Source of the DNA: Opitutia bacterium
Lineage (GTDB): Bacteria; Verrucomicrobiota; Verrucomicrobiia; Opitutales; Opitutaceae
Length of the DNA: 64,000 nt
Direction: 5' to 3'
Assembly: GCA_016217595.1 (NCBI GenBank)
Contig: JACRHS010000031.1
Span: 39,921-103,920 of the forward strand
The notes below the pieces were generated by a model. That model was not told where the DNA came from. It saw only the letters and a list, made by a program, of their open reading frames with translations, and did no database searches. Positions 26,378 to 38,252 of this stretch are shown here, piece after piece. Both the position numbers and the translations under genes were made by a program. Each line of letters starts with the position of its first letter. Position 1 is the stretch's first letter.

Positions 26378-26566
26378 ATGACAGGTAATATTGCTCAAGG
26401 TATGGCCCTCTTCGCCGCCGCGCTCGGCGTCGGTCTCATCGGATTCCGCGCGGTCGAAGCCGTGGGTCGCAATCCCGGCGCGTCCGGCAAAGTGCTCGTG
26501 CAGTCCATTCTCGCGATGGCGCTCGCCGAAGGTATCGGCATTCTCGCGTTGCTCTTCTTGAAATAA
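26378..26566 (+). CDS. atpE: F1Fo ATP synthase subunit c
   Basis: Rotor-ring proteolipid, only 62 residues against the usual 70-90. It has two membrane helices joined by the polar loop VGRNPGAS (residues 29-36), with Glu27 in the conserved position before the loop. The ion-binding carboxylate is Glu51 in ALAEGIGIL, 20 residues after loop Arg31 as in E. coli. No Gln in helix 1 at the Na+-ligand position and Gly after Glu51 argue for proton coupling. The helix-1 glycine pattern is reduced (GVGLIGF instead of a full GxGxGxG). The N-terminus and C-terminus are both short; the start at ATG 26378 leaves 99 bp after atpB. Confidence 0.94.
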   Translation: MTGNIAQGMALFAAALGVGLIGFRAVEAVGRNPGASGKVLVQSILAMALAEGIGILALLFLK

Positions 26567-26648
26567 GACTCGCGGGTTTTTGTTTTCGGCGCCGCACCGG
26601 CCGCTTGCCGGCGGCGCCCGCCACTTTCAACCTTCTATTCTGCCACTC

Positions 26649-27218
26649 ATGCACTCTTTGGTCCTTGCCGTCGCCGCCTCAGTCGAGGCCCATGCCGTCG
26701 AAGCTTCCTCTGGTCCAGCCGGCTTGCTTACGAAGTTTGGCATCGAATGGCACTACGTCATCTGGCAGTTCGTCAGCTTCGCCGTTCTGGCGGGCGTCCT
26801 CTATCAGTTCGCGATCAAGCCCATCCTCGCGGTGGTCGACACCCGCAACGCCAAGATCGACGAAGGCCTGAAGAACGCCGCGGCCTCCGCCGCCAAGCTG
26901 GCCCAGGCCCAACAACAGGCCGCCGAGGAGCTCAAGAAAGCCCAGGCCGCCGGCACCAAGCTCATCGAGGAGGCGCGCAAGGCCGCCAAGGAACTCGCCG
27001 ACCGCGAGCAAAAAGCCGCCACCGATCGCGCCAATGAACTCATCGCCAAGGCGCAGCAGGCCATCCAGCTCGAGCACAAGAAAATGCTCGAAGACGCCCG
27101 CGGCGAGATTGCCCGCCTCGTGGTTGCCACCACGCAACGCGTTTTGTCCAAGGAGCTCTCCGATTTCGAGCGCGCCCGCTTCAACGAAGCCGCCGCCCGC
27201 GAGCTCAACGTGGTCTAA
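26649..27218 (+). CDS. atpF: F1Fo ATP synthase subunit b
   Basis: Peripheral-stalk subunit, 189 residues. A short N-terminal periplasmic part (SVEAHAVEASSGPAGLL) precedes the membrane helix (IWQFVSFAVLAGVLYQFAI). A long Ala/Lys/Glu-rich coiled coil follows (AASAAKLAQAQQQAAEELKK onward), ending in a region that binds the delta subunit. The start at ATG 26649 is preferred over an in-frame TTG at 26580 because the latter's extension looks non-coding (the intergenic segment after atpE). It is the third gene of the operon, 27 bp before atpH. Confidence 0.95.
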   Translation: MHSLVLAVAASVEAHAVEASSGPAGLLTKFGIEWHYVIWQFVSFAVLAGVLYQFAIKPILAVVDTRNAKIDEGLKNAAASAAKLAQAQQQAAEELKKAQAAGTKLIEEARKAAKELADREQKAATDRANELIAKAQQAIQLEHKKMLEDARGEIARLVVATTQRVLSKELSDFERARFNEAAARELNVV

Positions 27219-27245
27219 CCGCTCTCCACCGCCACTTTTCGCCCG

Positions 27246-27641
27246 ATGGCCACGCACCACAAACAGGCCCTATTGCTCGCCCGCCGGCTCTTCAAGCTGA
27301 GCTTTGCCGACGGCGTGTTGTCGCCCGAGCTCGTCAACGGCGTGCTCGAGTACGTGGCGAAGCACGCGCCCGCCAACCCGGTGATGGTGCTCAAGGCTTA
27401 CCACCGCCTCGTCGCCACCGAGCTCTCGCGCAGCCGCGCCCTCGTCGAGCACGCCGGCAGTGTGGAAGCCTCGGTGTTGCGTTCCATCGCCGCGGCCATG
27501 ACCAAAAAATACGGCCGTCCCATCACGGCCGAGTCGCGTCCGAATCCCGCCCTGATCGCCGGCTTGCGCGTGCGGGTGGGGGACGACGTTTACGAATCTT
27601 CCGTGGCCGCTCAGCTCGCCACGCTCGCCGCCGGCGTTTGA
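27246..27641 (+). CDS. atpH: F1Fo ATP synthase subunit delta, short form
   Basis: Connects the b-stalk to the top of F1. At 131 residues it is about 45-50 shorter than the usual delta (about 175-180). The missing part is in the N-terminal helical domain, which here begins ALLLARRLFKLSFADGVLSP. The C-terminal domain is recognisable: LRSIAAAMTKKYGRPITAES, LIAGLRVRVGDDVYESSVAAQL. Position between atpF and atpA supports the call. No upstream in-frame extension that would complete the N-terminal domain is evident. Confidence 0.9.
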   Translation: MATHHKQALLLARRLFKLSFADGVLSPELVNGVLEYVAKHAPANPVMVLKAYHRLVATELSRSRALVEHAGSVEASVLRSIAAAMTKKYGRPITAESRPNPALIAGLRVRVGDDVYESSVAAQLATLAAGV

Positions 27642-27703
27642 ACCCGGCTTCTGTCACCACCTTCTATTTTAATCTTTAACCTCCGGCCCTGCGCACCGCG
27701 CCC

Positions 27704-29230
<1,527 letters not shown>

Positions 29231-29265
29231 TCCTCCGCATCATCGGCAGCTAATCCTCTTTTCCT

Positions 29266-31610
<2,345 letters not shown>

Positions 31611-31616
31611 TCTCCC

Positions 31617-32024
31617 ATGCCTCTCACGCTCGAAATCGTCACGCCGGAAGCCCGCGTTTACAGCGACACCGTGGAGACGGTCGTCGTCCCGACCGTGCAG
31701 GGCGAGCTGGGCATTCTGCCCGGCCACATCCCGCTGCTCACGCAGGTCGAGCACGGCGAACTGCGCGTGACCAAGGGCGGCCAGACGAGCCTGCTCGCCG
31801 TCGGCGGCGGGTTCATGCAAGTCGAGGGCGATCTCGTTTCCGTGCTGGCTGAACACGCGATCCGCGAAGAGCAGATCGACGAATCCGCCGCGGAAAAAGC
31901 CGTCGAGCGCGCGCAAGAGGCGCTCAAGAATCGCGGCCAGCTGGACGCCACCGAAGTCGAGCGCCTCGAAGGACTCGTGCGTTTCTCGGTGGCGCAGCTC
32001 GGCGTGAAGCGTCGTCGCCGTTAA
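31617..32024 (+). CDS. atpC: F1Fo ATP synthase subunit epsilon
   Basis: Rotor and regulatory subunit, 135 residues. It has the beta-sandwich N-terminal domain (LEIVTPEARVYSDTVETVVV; GELGILPGHIPLLTQ) and the two-helix C-terminal hairpin (ESAAEKAVERAQEALKNRG) that can inhibit hydrolysis. It is the last gene of the operon. Its stop (TAA at 32022-32024) overlaps the stop of the convergent DUF1573 gene in the tetranucleotide TTAA, so no room for an intergenic terminator exists. Confidence 0.96.
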   Translation: MPLTLEIVTPEARVYSDTVETVVVPTVQGELGILPGHIPLLTQVEHGELRVTKGGQTSLLAVGGGFMQVEGDLVSVLAEHAIREEQIDESAAEKAVERAQEALKNRGQLDATEVERLEGLVRFSVAQLGVKRRRR

Positions 32025-32704
32025 GGCCGCGCGGGCGAAGTCCCGGGCGGTTTTACCGAGAGAAACACATCGTAGCGGGTGGGGTTGCCGGCGATTTTCA
32101 CCGTGAGGTGAATCATCGCGTTTGCCGGCTGCTGGGCGGATTTCGGCTTCACACGCAGGCGGTATTGGCCCGGCTGGGACAATTGTTCCTGCTGCACCTC
32201 AAACTCCGGCGGATCGCACAACCACGACTCCAGCGTCACGCCCTCGATCAGCGTCACGAAAATTTCCTTTTCGCCAGGCGTCTCGCCGGGCTTCCAGTAC
32301 AGCAGACGTGGCTTGATGATCACCGGCTGCGGAATATCCAGGCGAATGGTCAGCGTGGTCGTCACTTTGGACGCGGTTTTGTCCGGCTCCTCGGTCACGA
32401 CCTCGATCGCCTTGTCCATCTGACCCTCGCGGCCGGCGAGCCTGACCTCGGCGCGGATCGAGCCGCTCTCGCCCGGCGCGTAGAGCTCTTTCGCCGGCGT
32501 CGCCGCCATGCAGCTGCACCCGGTGGTGACGGAGACGATGCGCACTGGTTTGGTGCCGGTGTTGCGAAACGAGAACTCCACATCGGCGGTCTCCTGACCG
32601 AGCGTTGTTTTCTGGGAGATCTCCTTGGTCGGCCACTCCAGCCCGGCGTGGACGTTGGGAAGGCAAGCGCTGAGAACACCCAGGAGAATCGCAACAGTTC
32701 GCAT
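32021..32704 (-). CDS. DUF1573-family exported protein
   Basis: A 227-residue protein with a signal peptide (MRTVAILLGVLSACLPNVHA) if started at ATG 32704; an earlier in-frame ATG at 32776 would hide the signal. The mature part shows the DUF1573 immunoglobulin-like pattern: VEFSFRNTGTKPVRIVSVTT, then the hallmark GCSCMAATP and the PGESGSIRAEV strand. Such proteins are common in Bacteroidota, Planctomycetota and Verrucomicrobiota; their role is unknown, possibly in envelope adhesion. It converges on atpC with overlapping stops. Confidence 0.87.
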   Translation of the reverse strand: MRTVAILLGVLSACLPNVHAGLEWPTKEISQKTTLGQETADVEFSFRNTGTKPVRIVSVTTGCSCMAATPAKELYAPGESGSIRAEVRLAGREGQMDKAIEVVTEEPDKTASKVTTTLTIRLDIPQPVIIKPRLLYWKPGETPGEKEIFVTLIEGVTLESWLCDPPEFEVQQEQLSQPGQYRLRVKPKSAQQPANAMIHLTVKIAGNPTRYDVFLSVKPPGTSPARP

Positions 32705-32842
32705 AGGCAGGGTTGGTTCGCGCGGATGGTAGGCGCGCCCGCAGTCGAGGCCAGCCCGTTCCGACGTTATCGGCACTCGAAGTCATCGCTTGCCGCAGTA
32801 ACGCTGTTGGCTCGGTTTCGTCACTTCCCCCGCTGTCGTACC

Positions 32843-33016
32843 ATGAAGCTATTGCGACTCTTTTTATTGTGCCTCGCCGTCTCGTTGCGTGCCCAAACCA
32901 ATTTGCCGACGGGCGAGGCTTTTCTGGGCGCGGACCCGCTCGCGGCCTTCGCTTTGAGCGGTGCGACCGGCGGCGCGGGCGTGTGTCTGGTGGAAGTCTA
33001 CGACGCCAGCGCGTAG
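32843..33016 (+). pseudogene. Short secreted ORF, probable remnant of a larger surface protein
   Basis: A 57-residue frame that has a good signal peptide (MKLLRLFLLCLAVSLRAQT) joined to a short segment ending GGAGVCLVEVYDASA. The G-x-x-L-V-E-V-Y-D motif looks like the end of the repeated C-terminal beta domains of large verrucomicrobial secreted proteins (recall-based), where it follows an FAL-x-SG strand like the FALSGATGG here. The protein therefore looks like a signal peptide plus a domain end with the middle deleted. It might still be a genuine small secreted protein. Confidence 0.45.
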
Positions 33017-33050
33017 CGCGTGCCTTGACGCTGAGCACAGGCCCGTGCGT

Positions 33051-34421
33051 TCAGGGCAGGAAATTACCGGTGAGCGAGCCGACCGAGGCGCGGGCGGAGC
33101 TGCTCTGCAGTTCGGACCACGACGCCGGTTTCCAGGTGGACGAACCGCCGCCGCCCAAATCACCGAGCGCTTCATCGTAGTGGAAATCCATGTGACCCGA
33201 GGTCGTGATGGTTTTGGCGATAAACGACCCGACGAGCTGGCCGCTATTGCCACCACCAGCGGCCTTCAACGTGGCGTTGGGTGCGTACAGGCAGGCCTGC
33301 AACTCGCCGTTGCCACTGATTTCGCAGGTGCCGCTGGTGGAGGTGAAAATTTGCAGCGCACCGGCCCAATTGCTGTTGTTGATCGAGCCGTTGCCGGAGG
33401 CGCTGATTGTGCCGTCCATATAAATGGTGCAGGTCGCGCCTGCGCCGATGGTGAGTCCGGAACTCATGCTCGTGGTCTGGCCGACAATCGTAACGTTTTT
33501 GCCGGCGACGATGGTGGTGTTGCCGATGGTGGCACCGGTGACGAAATAGTAATAACGTCCGTCGGCCGCCGGGAGGTCGCCGGCGGCCGGCAGTTTGGCG
33601 GGAAGCGAAGAACCCAGGTTGTAGCTTTTGGATACCGAGGTCGCGGTTGGGTAGGGCGGCATCGCAAATGCGCCGCTGAAGTTGGTTTCAATGCTGCCCG
33701 TGACCTGGCTGGCCGCAGGGGCGGTCACGCCGCTGCCGATGTTCACGTTTCCTTTCACGGAACCATTGCCCAGATCGAGCGTGCCGGTTTTCACAACCAC
33801 CGAAGTATTCGCGCTGGCATTGGTGCTGGAATAAGGGGCCCAGGGGCCGGTGGGACTTTTGGCCGGGTTGGAGTTGAAGCTGTCGAAGACGGGTTTCCCA
33901 TTCACTTTGACGCCGTTCACACCCACGACGCCCTTGGTGAAATAACCGCCCGGCTGTTTGATGCCGCTCTGGAGGATTTTGACGATCGGTGCGCTGCCAT
34001 CGAAGGGCGTGATCGTGGCTTGAGAAATCACATAGGTCGTCGCGCTGCTCCCATTGTAGCCGGAGACGTAAACCTTGACGATGCCGATGGCGTTTTGATC
34101 GAGATTGAAAGGCGGCAGGGTGCGCATGGCGTTGGTTTGGACGATGGTCCAGTCGCTCCAGGCGGTGGCGGGAGATGTCCCCGCGCCCATCTGATTGAAA
34201 CAATAATTCGCCTCCTCAAGGCCGGCTTCGGCCAGATTCAAGGCGGCGTTGGCAAAAAAGGTGCGATGCGCGAGCCCGAGGGATGAGCGACTGACTTGCA
34301 GATAGCCGGCCAGACCGAGCGCGATCAAAGCCGCGAGCAGCAACGCTGTCACGAGCAGGCCGCCGCGTTGGCTGTCGAAGCGCCGGCGAGAGGTCACGGA
34401 GTGCAATGGGGAGGTCATCAC
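33051..34421 (-). CDS. PilX/GspK-like minor pilus assembly protein
   Basis: A 456-residue protein with one N-terminal membrane helix (GGLLVTALLLAALIALGLAG) preceded by a Gly but without a GFTLxE prepilin motif, as in PilX N-terminal-domain proteins. It continues with LNLAEAGLEEANYCFNQ, a motif common to PilX-type proteins. The large extracellular part is Ser/Thr/Gly/Asn-rich and beta-strand-like (GNVNIGSGVTAPAASQVTGS), similar to polymer-forming domains after PilX N-termini. It is the last gene of a five-gene minus-strand operon and its start overlaps the preceding stop by 4 bp. Function: probable tip or adhesin-like component of a type IV pilus or type II secretion pseudopilus (inference). 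Confidence 0.72.
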   Translation of the reverse strand: MMTSPLHSVTSRRRFDSQRGGLLVTALLLAALIALGLAGYLQVSRSSLGLAHRTFFANAALNLAEAGLEEANYCFNQMGAGTSPATAWSDWTIVQTNAMRTLPPFNLDQNAIGIVKVYVSGYNGSSATTYVISQATITPFDGSAPIVKILQSGIKQPGGYFTKGVVGVNGVKVNGKPVFDSFNSNPAKSPTGPWAPYSSTNASANTSVVVKTGTLDLGNGSVKGNVNIGSGVTAPAASQVTGSIETNFSGAFAMPPYPTATSVSKSYNLGSSLPAKLPAAGDLPAADGRYYYFVTGATIGNTTIVAGKNVTIVGQTTSMSSGLTIGAGATCTIYMDGTISASGNGSINNSNWAGALQIFTSTSGTCEISGNGELQACLYAPNATLKAAGGGNSGQLVGSFIAKTITTSGHMDFHYDEALGDLGGGGSSTWKPASWSELQSSSARASVGSLTGNFLP

Positions 34422-34999
34422 AGGGTGGACTTGTTGCGCATGATGAAGGAGGCCGAGACTGCATTTTCCGATGTCACGGCCATGGTGGTGGTTTTTCGCT
34501 GCACGCTCATGGTCACGACGATCCGCTTGGTCGCGAGGTCGGTGGTGGCGGCCTGGCCATCGCGACCGAAGCGGGCAAACGTCAATCCGGCGCTGCCGTC
34601 GGCCTGCGTCGGGATGCCCTGCACCAGATAGAGGCGTCCCGTGGTGGCCGAGCTGCTGGTGCCGGGCACGCGAAAGAAACTTTGGGATTCGCTGCTCCAG
34701 GCGTAGGTCACCGGGGTGGACGCGCCGCCGGTGGTCGGGATGGTGAGCGTGATGTCGTTCGCGTTGTTCCAGGTGATCGCGGACGCGCTGCGCAGGTCGA
34801 GCCCCAGTTGCTCCAGTCCGCGCCGAACCTGGGTTTCCATGTCGGCGTAGTGCGTGATGCGGATCTGGCTGCGGATCACCTGCAAGTTGGCGGTGAGCAT
34901 GCCGAGCAGAATGAAACTGCCGAGCGTCGCGACCACCATGACCTCCACCAGGGTGAAGCCGCGCGCAGGCTGACGTCTGGTGCCAGGGCTAGTGGTCAT
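34418..34999 (-). CDS. PilW/GspJ-like minor pseudopilin
   Basis: A 193-residue prepilin. The type III signal RQPARGFTLVEVMVV has cleavage after Gly and Glu at +5, followed by a hydrophobic helix (ATLGSFILLGMLTANLQVI). The start at ATG 34999 gives the usual short basic leader; an in-frame start much further upstream would be atypical. The mature part has RRGLEQLGLDLRSASAITW, the pattern of PilW/GspJ proteins. It overlaps the preceding pseudopilin gene by 11 bp and the following gene by 4 bp, implying translational coupling. Confidence 0.82.
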   Translation of the reverse strand: MTTSPGTRRQPARGFTLVEVMVVATLGSFILLGMLTANLQVIRSQIRITHYADMETQVRRGLEQLGLDLRSASAITWNNANDITLTIPTTGGASTPVTYAWSSESQSFFRVPGTSSSATTGRLYLVQGIPTQADGSAGLTFARFGRDGQAATTDLATKRIVVTMSVQRKTTTMAVTSENAVSASFIMRNKSTL

Positions 35000-35468
35000 A
35001 GAAATAACCCTGGAGACCGTTTTGCGCGAAGTACGTGGTGTAGCTTCGCGAGAGGTTGTGCCCGTCGTAACTGCGCCAGCTGGTGGTAAGCGTGACCTGC
35101 ACCATCTGGCCCGAGCGCTGGGGGAGGACCGCCAGCGCTCGCGAAAGCGTGAAACGGCCCGCAATCGTTGGGTTGCGGGTGAAGCTGGTGTCGATCACCG
35201 GCTGATAAGCGGGCTCGTTGAGCTGGGTCCAGTTGAAGAGGCGCTCCTTCTCGAATTCGCACTGCATGATCTGGCCGGCGATTTCGAGGTTGCGCGCACT
35301 ATCGAGGGAACGAAACGCGCTTTGCAGCGCGGTGATGGAGGTCGCGATCGCGGTGGCGAGGATGAACACCGTCACGGCGACTTCGACGAGGGTGAAGCCG
35401 GAGGCCGCACCATTCTTCAAGTGCAACCGATGGGGCGGATCGAACCGCGATGCCGGGGGCCGGTTCAT
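34989..35468 (-). CDS. PilV/GspI-like minor pseudopilin
   Basis: A 159-residue prepilin with a long leader and the processing motif ASGFTLVEVAVTVFILATA (cleavage after Gly, Glu +5). QSAFRSLDSARNLEIAGQIM follows, typical of PilV/GspI proteins. The C-terminal domain is short and beta-rich. It starts 4 bp inside the preceding gene and ends inside the next, so the operon is tightly packed. The partner genes around it suggest the minor-pseudopilin tip complex of a type IV pilus-like machine. Confidence 0.82.
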   Translation of the reverse strand: MNRPPASRFDPPHRLHLKNGAASGFTLVEVAVTVFILATAIATSITALQSAFRSLDSARNLEIAGQIMQCEFEKERLFNWTQLNEPAYQPVIDTSFTRNPTIAGRFTLSRALAVLPQRSGQMVQVTLTTSWRSYDGHNLSRSYTTYFAQNGLQGYFYDH

Positions 35469-36280
35469 TGGATGCGTTTGTAGGTTTCGCCGCAGTAGAG
35501 CAGGGTTTTGGCGTCAGCCATTTCCATGACGCCGCCGGGCTGATCGGTGATCAGGCAGATCTTCGCCTCGCGCCGGCCCAATTGATACCGGCCGTAGACC
35601 ATGCTGGGCGCCAGATCGCGGTTGAGTTGAAATAATTTCAACGTGCCGTCCGTCATGACTGCGACTCCGTGGTGGCCGGGTTCGCTACCGGTCATGTAAA
35701 CGCCGACGACGGTTGCGCGGACTGAAGCCTGCTCGGCGGGATCCGCAATCAGACGCGGCGGCGCTGGCGCGGCGGGATCCCTGGGCGACCAATGCATGTA
35801 AGCGAGGCCGCCACCCAGTGCGCAGGCGAGTGCCACCAGGGCCAGCAGTCTTCCGCGACGGGGCGGGGCGGGGCGGACTTCAGGCACCGTGGGAGCGGCG
35901 GGCGGCGTGGCCTGGTCGACGGGGGCGCGGTGGCTCGAAACGAACTGGAGCTTCTGTGCGGCGGCCGCCGAGCCGTCGATTTCTGCGATGATCTCCGCCG
36001 CGCTCAAGGTGAGCGCCGGCGCATCGCGATGGCGCGTGTCGTAGAGAAAAAGTTTTTTCTGCCCGGTCTGGATCCTGTAACGCCCGTGTTTTACCTCGAC
36101 CTCGATATACGGCTCGGCCTCGTAGTTCTGCACCGAGTCCAGTTCACGGAAGGCTTCCAGCAGGGCCGTGAGCTCGGCCTTTTCGAGCAAGTGGGAGCGT
36201 GACGTTCCGAGGGAGGTGCTGGCGGAACGGGCGTCGGGCGCGAGATTGACGAAGGCGACTTCGAATATTTCAGAGTTCAT
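35465..36280 (-). CDS. Single-pass membrane protein of the pseudopilin operon
   Basis: A 271-residue protein of unknown function. The start at ATG 36280 forms an ATGA overlap with the preceding prepilin stop; an in-frame ATG at 36301 is less likely. The N-terminal cytoplasmic part (about residues 1-135) has a conserved-looking region with VEVKHGRYRIQTGQKKLFLY. A Pro-rich linker, one membrane helix (LLALVALACALGGGLAYMHW) and an extracytoplasmic C-terminal domain follow (VVGVYMTGSEPGHHG; YCGETYKRIQ). Topology is like assembly-platform bitopic proteins such as GspC/GspL or PilN/PilP, but no homology is evident to me. Confidence 0.75.
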   Translation of the reverse strand: MNSEIFEVAFVNLAPDARSASTSLGTSRSHLLEKAELTALLEAFRELDSVQNYEAEPYIEVEVKHGRYRIQTGQKKLFLYDTRHRDAPALTLSAAEIIAEIDGSAAAAQKLQFVSSHRAPVDQATPPAAPTVPEVRPAPPRRGRLLALVALACALGGGLAYMHWSPRDPAAPAPPRLIADPAEQASVRATVVGVYMTGSEPGHHGVAVMTDGTLKLFQLNRDLAPSMVYGRYQLGRREAKICLITDQPGGVMEMADAKTLLYCGETYKRIQ

Positions 36281-36837
36281 CGGCGGGAGGAGACGAGCCA
36301 CACGGGCCAGCCATTGAAACCGGTGCGAAAATTTCCGGTGGCCAGATTGCCGTCATCGATCTTGGCATCGAGGTAGAGCAAGTCGGCCGGGGATAGTTTT
36401 AACGAAGCCTGGGAGCCGAAAGCCGTGACGGCGATGGCGCCGGACAGCGACGGTCCGGCTTTGAGATTTGGCAGAGGATAAGGGTACAGCCACTCGTAAC
36501 CCCCGCCCACGGGAGTGCGGCCGAGCCAGTTGGTGTTCTTAAGTTCGGATTCCATGCCCGGTGAAATGATCTTCGCGCCACGAGTCGCGGCAGGCCAGGC
36601 GGCGTGTTGCAGTTCGTGGCGTTGAAAGGCTGCGGAAAAACCCAACAACTCGCGGCCAAGACGGTCGCACCGGGTGTGACGCCAGAAACGCTCGACCGCC
36701 GTCACGGCCATAAGCGTGCCGAGCAATACGATGAGCGCACCCAAACTCGCCTCCATGAGCGCAAATCCATGCGGCGGGCGGCGACCTAGATGGTGGCCCG
36801 AGCTGGCGTACGCTCTGCAACGATGGCGATCGTGCAT
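36277..36837 (-). CDS. Prepilin-like protein, first gene of the pseudopilin operon
   Basis: A 186-residue protein with a type-III-signal-like N-terminus: a basic leader of about 22 residues, then PPHGFALMEASLGALIVLLG. Gly precedes Phe and Glu is at +5, but Thr is replaced by Ala. The start at ATG 36837 gives this leader; the open frame continues upstream to 37200, but that part is antisense to a small gene. The mature part contains LLGFSAAFQRHELQHAAWP. The gene overlaps the next by 4 bp (ATGA). A role in a pilus or type II secretion pseudopilus is inferred from motif and neighbours. Confidence 0.75.
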   Translation of the reverse strand: MHDRHRCRAYASSGHHLGRRPPHGFALMEASLGALIVLLGTLMAVTAVERFWRHTRCDRLGRELLGFSAAFQRHELQHAAWPAATRGAKIISPGMESELKNTNWLGRTPVGGGYEWLYPYPLPNLKAGPSLSGAIAVTAFGSQASLKLSPADLLYLDAKIDDGNLATGNFRTGFNGWPVWLVSSRR

Positions 36838-36997
36838 CGAGACTCTTGGGGTTGGGAAAAAGCTACAAAACCGGATGGCGGAGCCAAATGTACCTACTTG
36901 CGACCACACAGCCAGCGTGAAACACCGGTCGATCCGATGTGCCAATGCCGGCGCGCGCCTTGACCTTGCGCCGCGCTGCGGGCAATTGGGGCACACG

Positions 36998-37216
36998 ATG
37001 GATTTATCCGAAGACGAGCGCTCCTTCCTGAAGGATTTGGTCAAAGCCTCCCGCCAGAAGCCGCACCACATCAAGTGGGTCGACCGCGACGGCACCGAGC
37101 GCCTGACCGTGCTCACACCGCCTGAAGCCGTCCGGCTCAACGCGCTCGCGCACCGGCTCGGTTGCTCGAAGAGCGAAACGCTGCGGCAGGCCGCGCACAT
37201 CCCGGCGGCAAAGTAG
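36998..37216 (+). CDS. Small hypothetical protein
   Basis: A 72-residue hydrophilic protein (starts MDLSEDERSFLKDLVKAS). HHIKWVDRDGTERLTVL reads as a short beta-hairpin, and the C-terminal part (ALAHRLGCSKSETLRQAAH) could form a small helix-turn-helix. I do not recognise a family. The 160-bp divergent gap between it and the pseudopilin operon is the likely promoter region of both. It could be a small DNA-binding protein, but that is only suggested by the C-terminal helix pattern. Confidence 0.55.
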   Translation: MDLSEDERSFLKDLVKASRQKPHHIKWVDRDGTERLTVLTPPEAVRLNALAHRLGCSKSETLRQAAHIPAAK

Positions 37217-37264
37217 CGCCTCGGGGGCCCGACGATTTCTTTGCCGGCGGGAGCGCTTGCTCGC

Positions 37265-38110
37265 TTAACCGGCGCTCAGTTGCCGATCGATCGCTTCCAA
37301 CGCGACGAGCGCGGTGGTCGGAATCGAGATCGCGTTGGCGGGTCCGTCGGCCTCGCGCGGGTTGATGCGGATCAACGGCGTGCCGGCGGCGCTGGCGAGT
37401 TGCTCGGCGTTCTGGCGCACGGTGGGCACCGCGGTGCCGGCGCCGATTTCCACGACCACCAGTTTTCCCCGCGTGAGCCGGCGCAGCCAGAGGCGAAACC
37501 GGATTTGTTGCGCGGCCGAGCGGCCAGGGCTCCAGGTGGCGTCGTCGAACATCAGCACGTTGGGCCGCGCCAGGCCGCCGCAGACGGAACAGCGGGGCAG
37601 CTCGCCGCCGGCGCGCAGCGTTGCTTCGTCCACAGCAAAGCGGGTGTCGGCGGGCGCCGGCCAGGTGGCGGCGCAGCACGGCTTGGCGCATTGGAAGTGC
37701 AGCAGCGAGCCGTGGCATTCGAGCTGGTTTTCCTCGGCAAAGCCGGCGCGGGCGAACTGACCGTCGACATTGGAGGTGAAAACGAAACTGCCCCGCGGCA
37801 TTTTTTCCGCCCACCGGCGCAGGATCGCGAAGCCTGCGTGCGGCGTCGTAGCGCGATAGAGTTCGAACCGGTGTCCGTAAAATCCCCAGGCCAACGCCGG
37901 GTCGCGTTCGAACCACTTCGGGTTGGCCAAGTCGACGAACTTCAAACCGAGCTTCGCCGCCGGCGGATACGCGGCCCAGAATCCCTCGGTGCCGCGGAAA
38001 TCTGGCAGGCCCGAATCGACGCCCATTCCGGCACCCGCGCAGACCAGCAGCGCTTCGGCGGCGGCGACCGCTTCAGTGGCGCGTCGGATGTTCTCGTCGA
38101 GTGCGCTCAT
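37265..38110 (-). CDS. Sir2-family NAD-dependent protein deacylase
   Basis: A 281-residue sirtuin that removes acyl groups from lysines using NAD+. NAD-binding motifs are VCAGAGMGVDSGLPDFRGTE and TSNVDG; the catalytic His lies in LECHGSL. The zinc ribbon is represented by HFQCAKPCC and PRCSVCGG, so all four Cys ligands can be present. The sequence around RPNVLMFDDATW and VVVEIGAGTAVPTVRQ is typical of a bacterial class related to SIR2-like silent information regulators. It is on the minus strand, 142 bp upstream of the SthA gene's end, and has no obvious substrate partner nearby. Confidence 0.92.
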   Translation of the reverse strand: MSALDENIRRATEAVAAAEALLVCAGAGMGVDSGLPDFRGTEGFWAAYPPAAKLGLKFVDLANPKWFERDPALAWGFYGHRFELYRATTPHAGFAILRRWAEKMPRGSFVFTSNVDGQFARAGFAEENQLECHGSLLHFQCAKPCCAATWPAPADTRFAVDEATLRAGGELPRCSVCGGLARPNVLMFDDATWSPGRSAAQQIRFRLWLRRLTRGKLVVVEIGAGTAVPTVRQNAEQLASAAGTPLIRINPREADGPANAISIPTTALVALEAIDRQLSAG

Positions 38111-38252
38111 CGCGAGTCAAGGCGCCGCCCCGGGCGAAAACCGCCGGAGGAAGGGAGGCGCGGCGAGGGGCGGTGCATAAAGCGGAAGGCCCACGATGAA
38201 CCATAAGAAGCGCCCGGAACGGAAGCCTGTAATTCGGTGCGACGGCGGCGGC

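Noticed and set aside
37861..37905. gttcgaacc-type sequences resembling tRNA T-loops
   Set aside because: They lie inside the Sir2 coding sequence, and no cloverleaf arms or acceptor stem can be paired around them.
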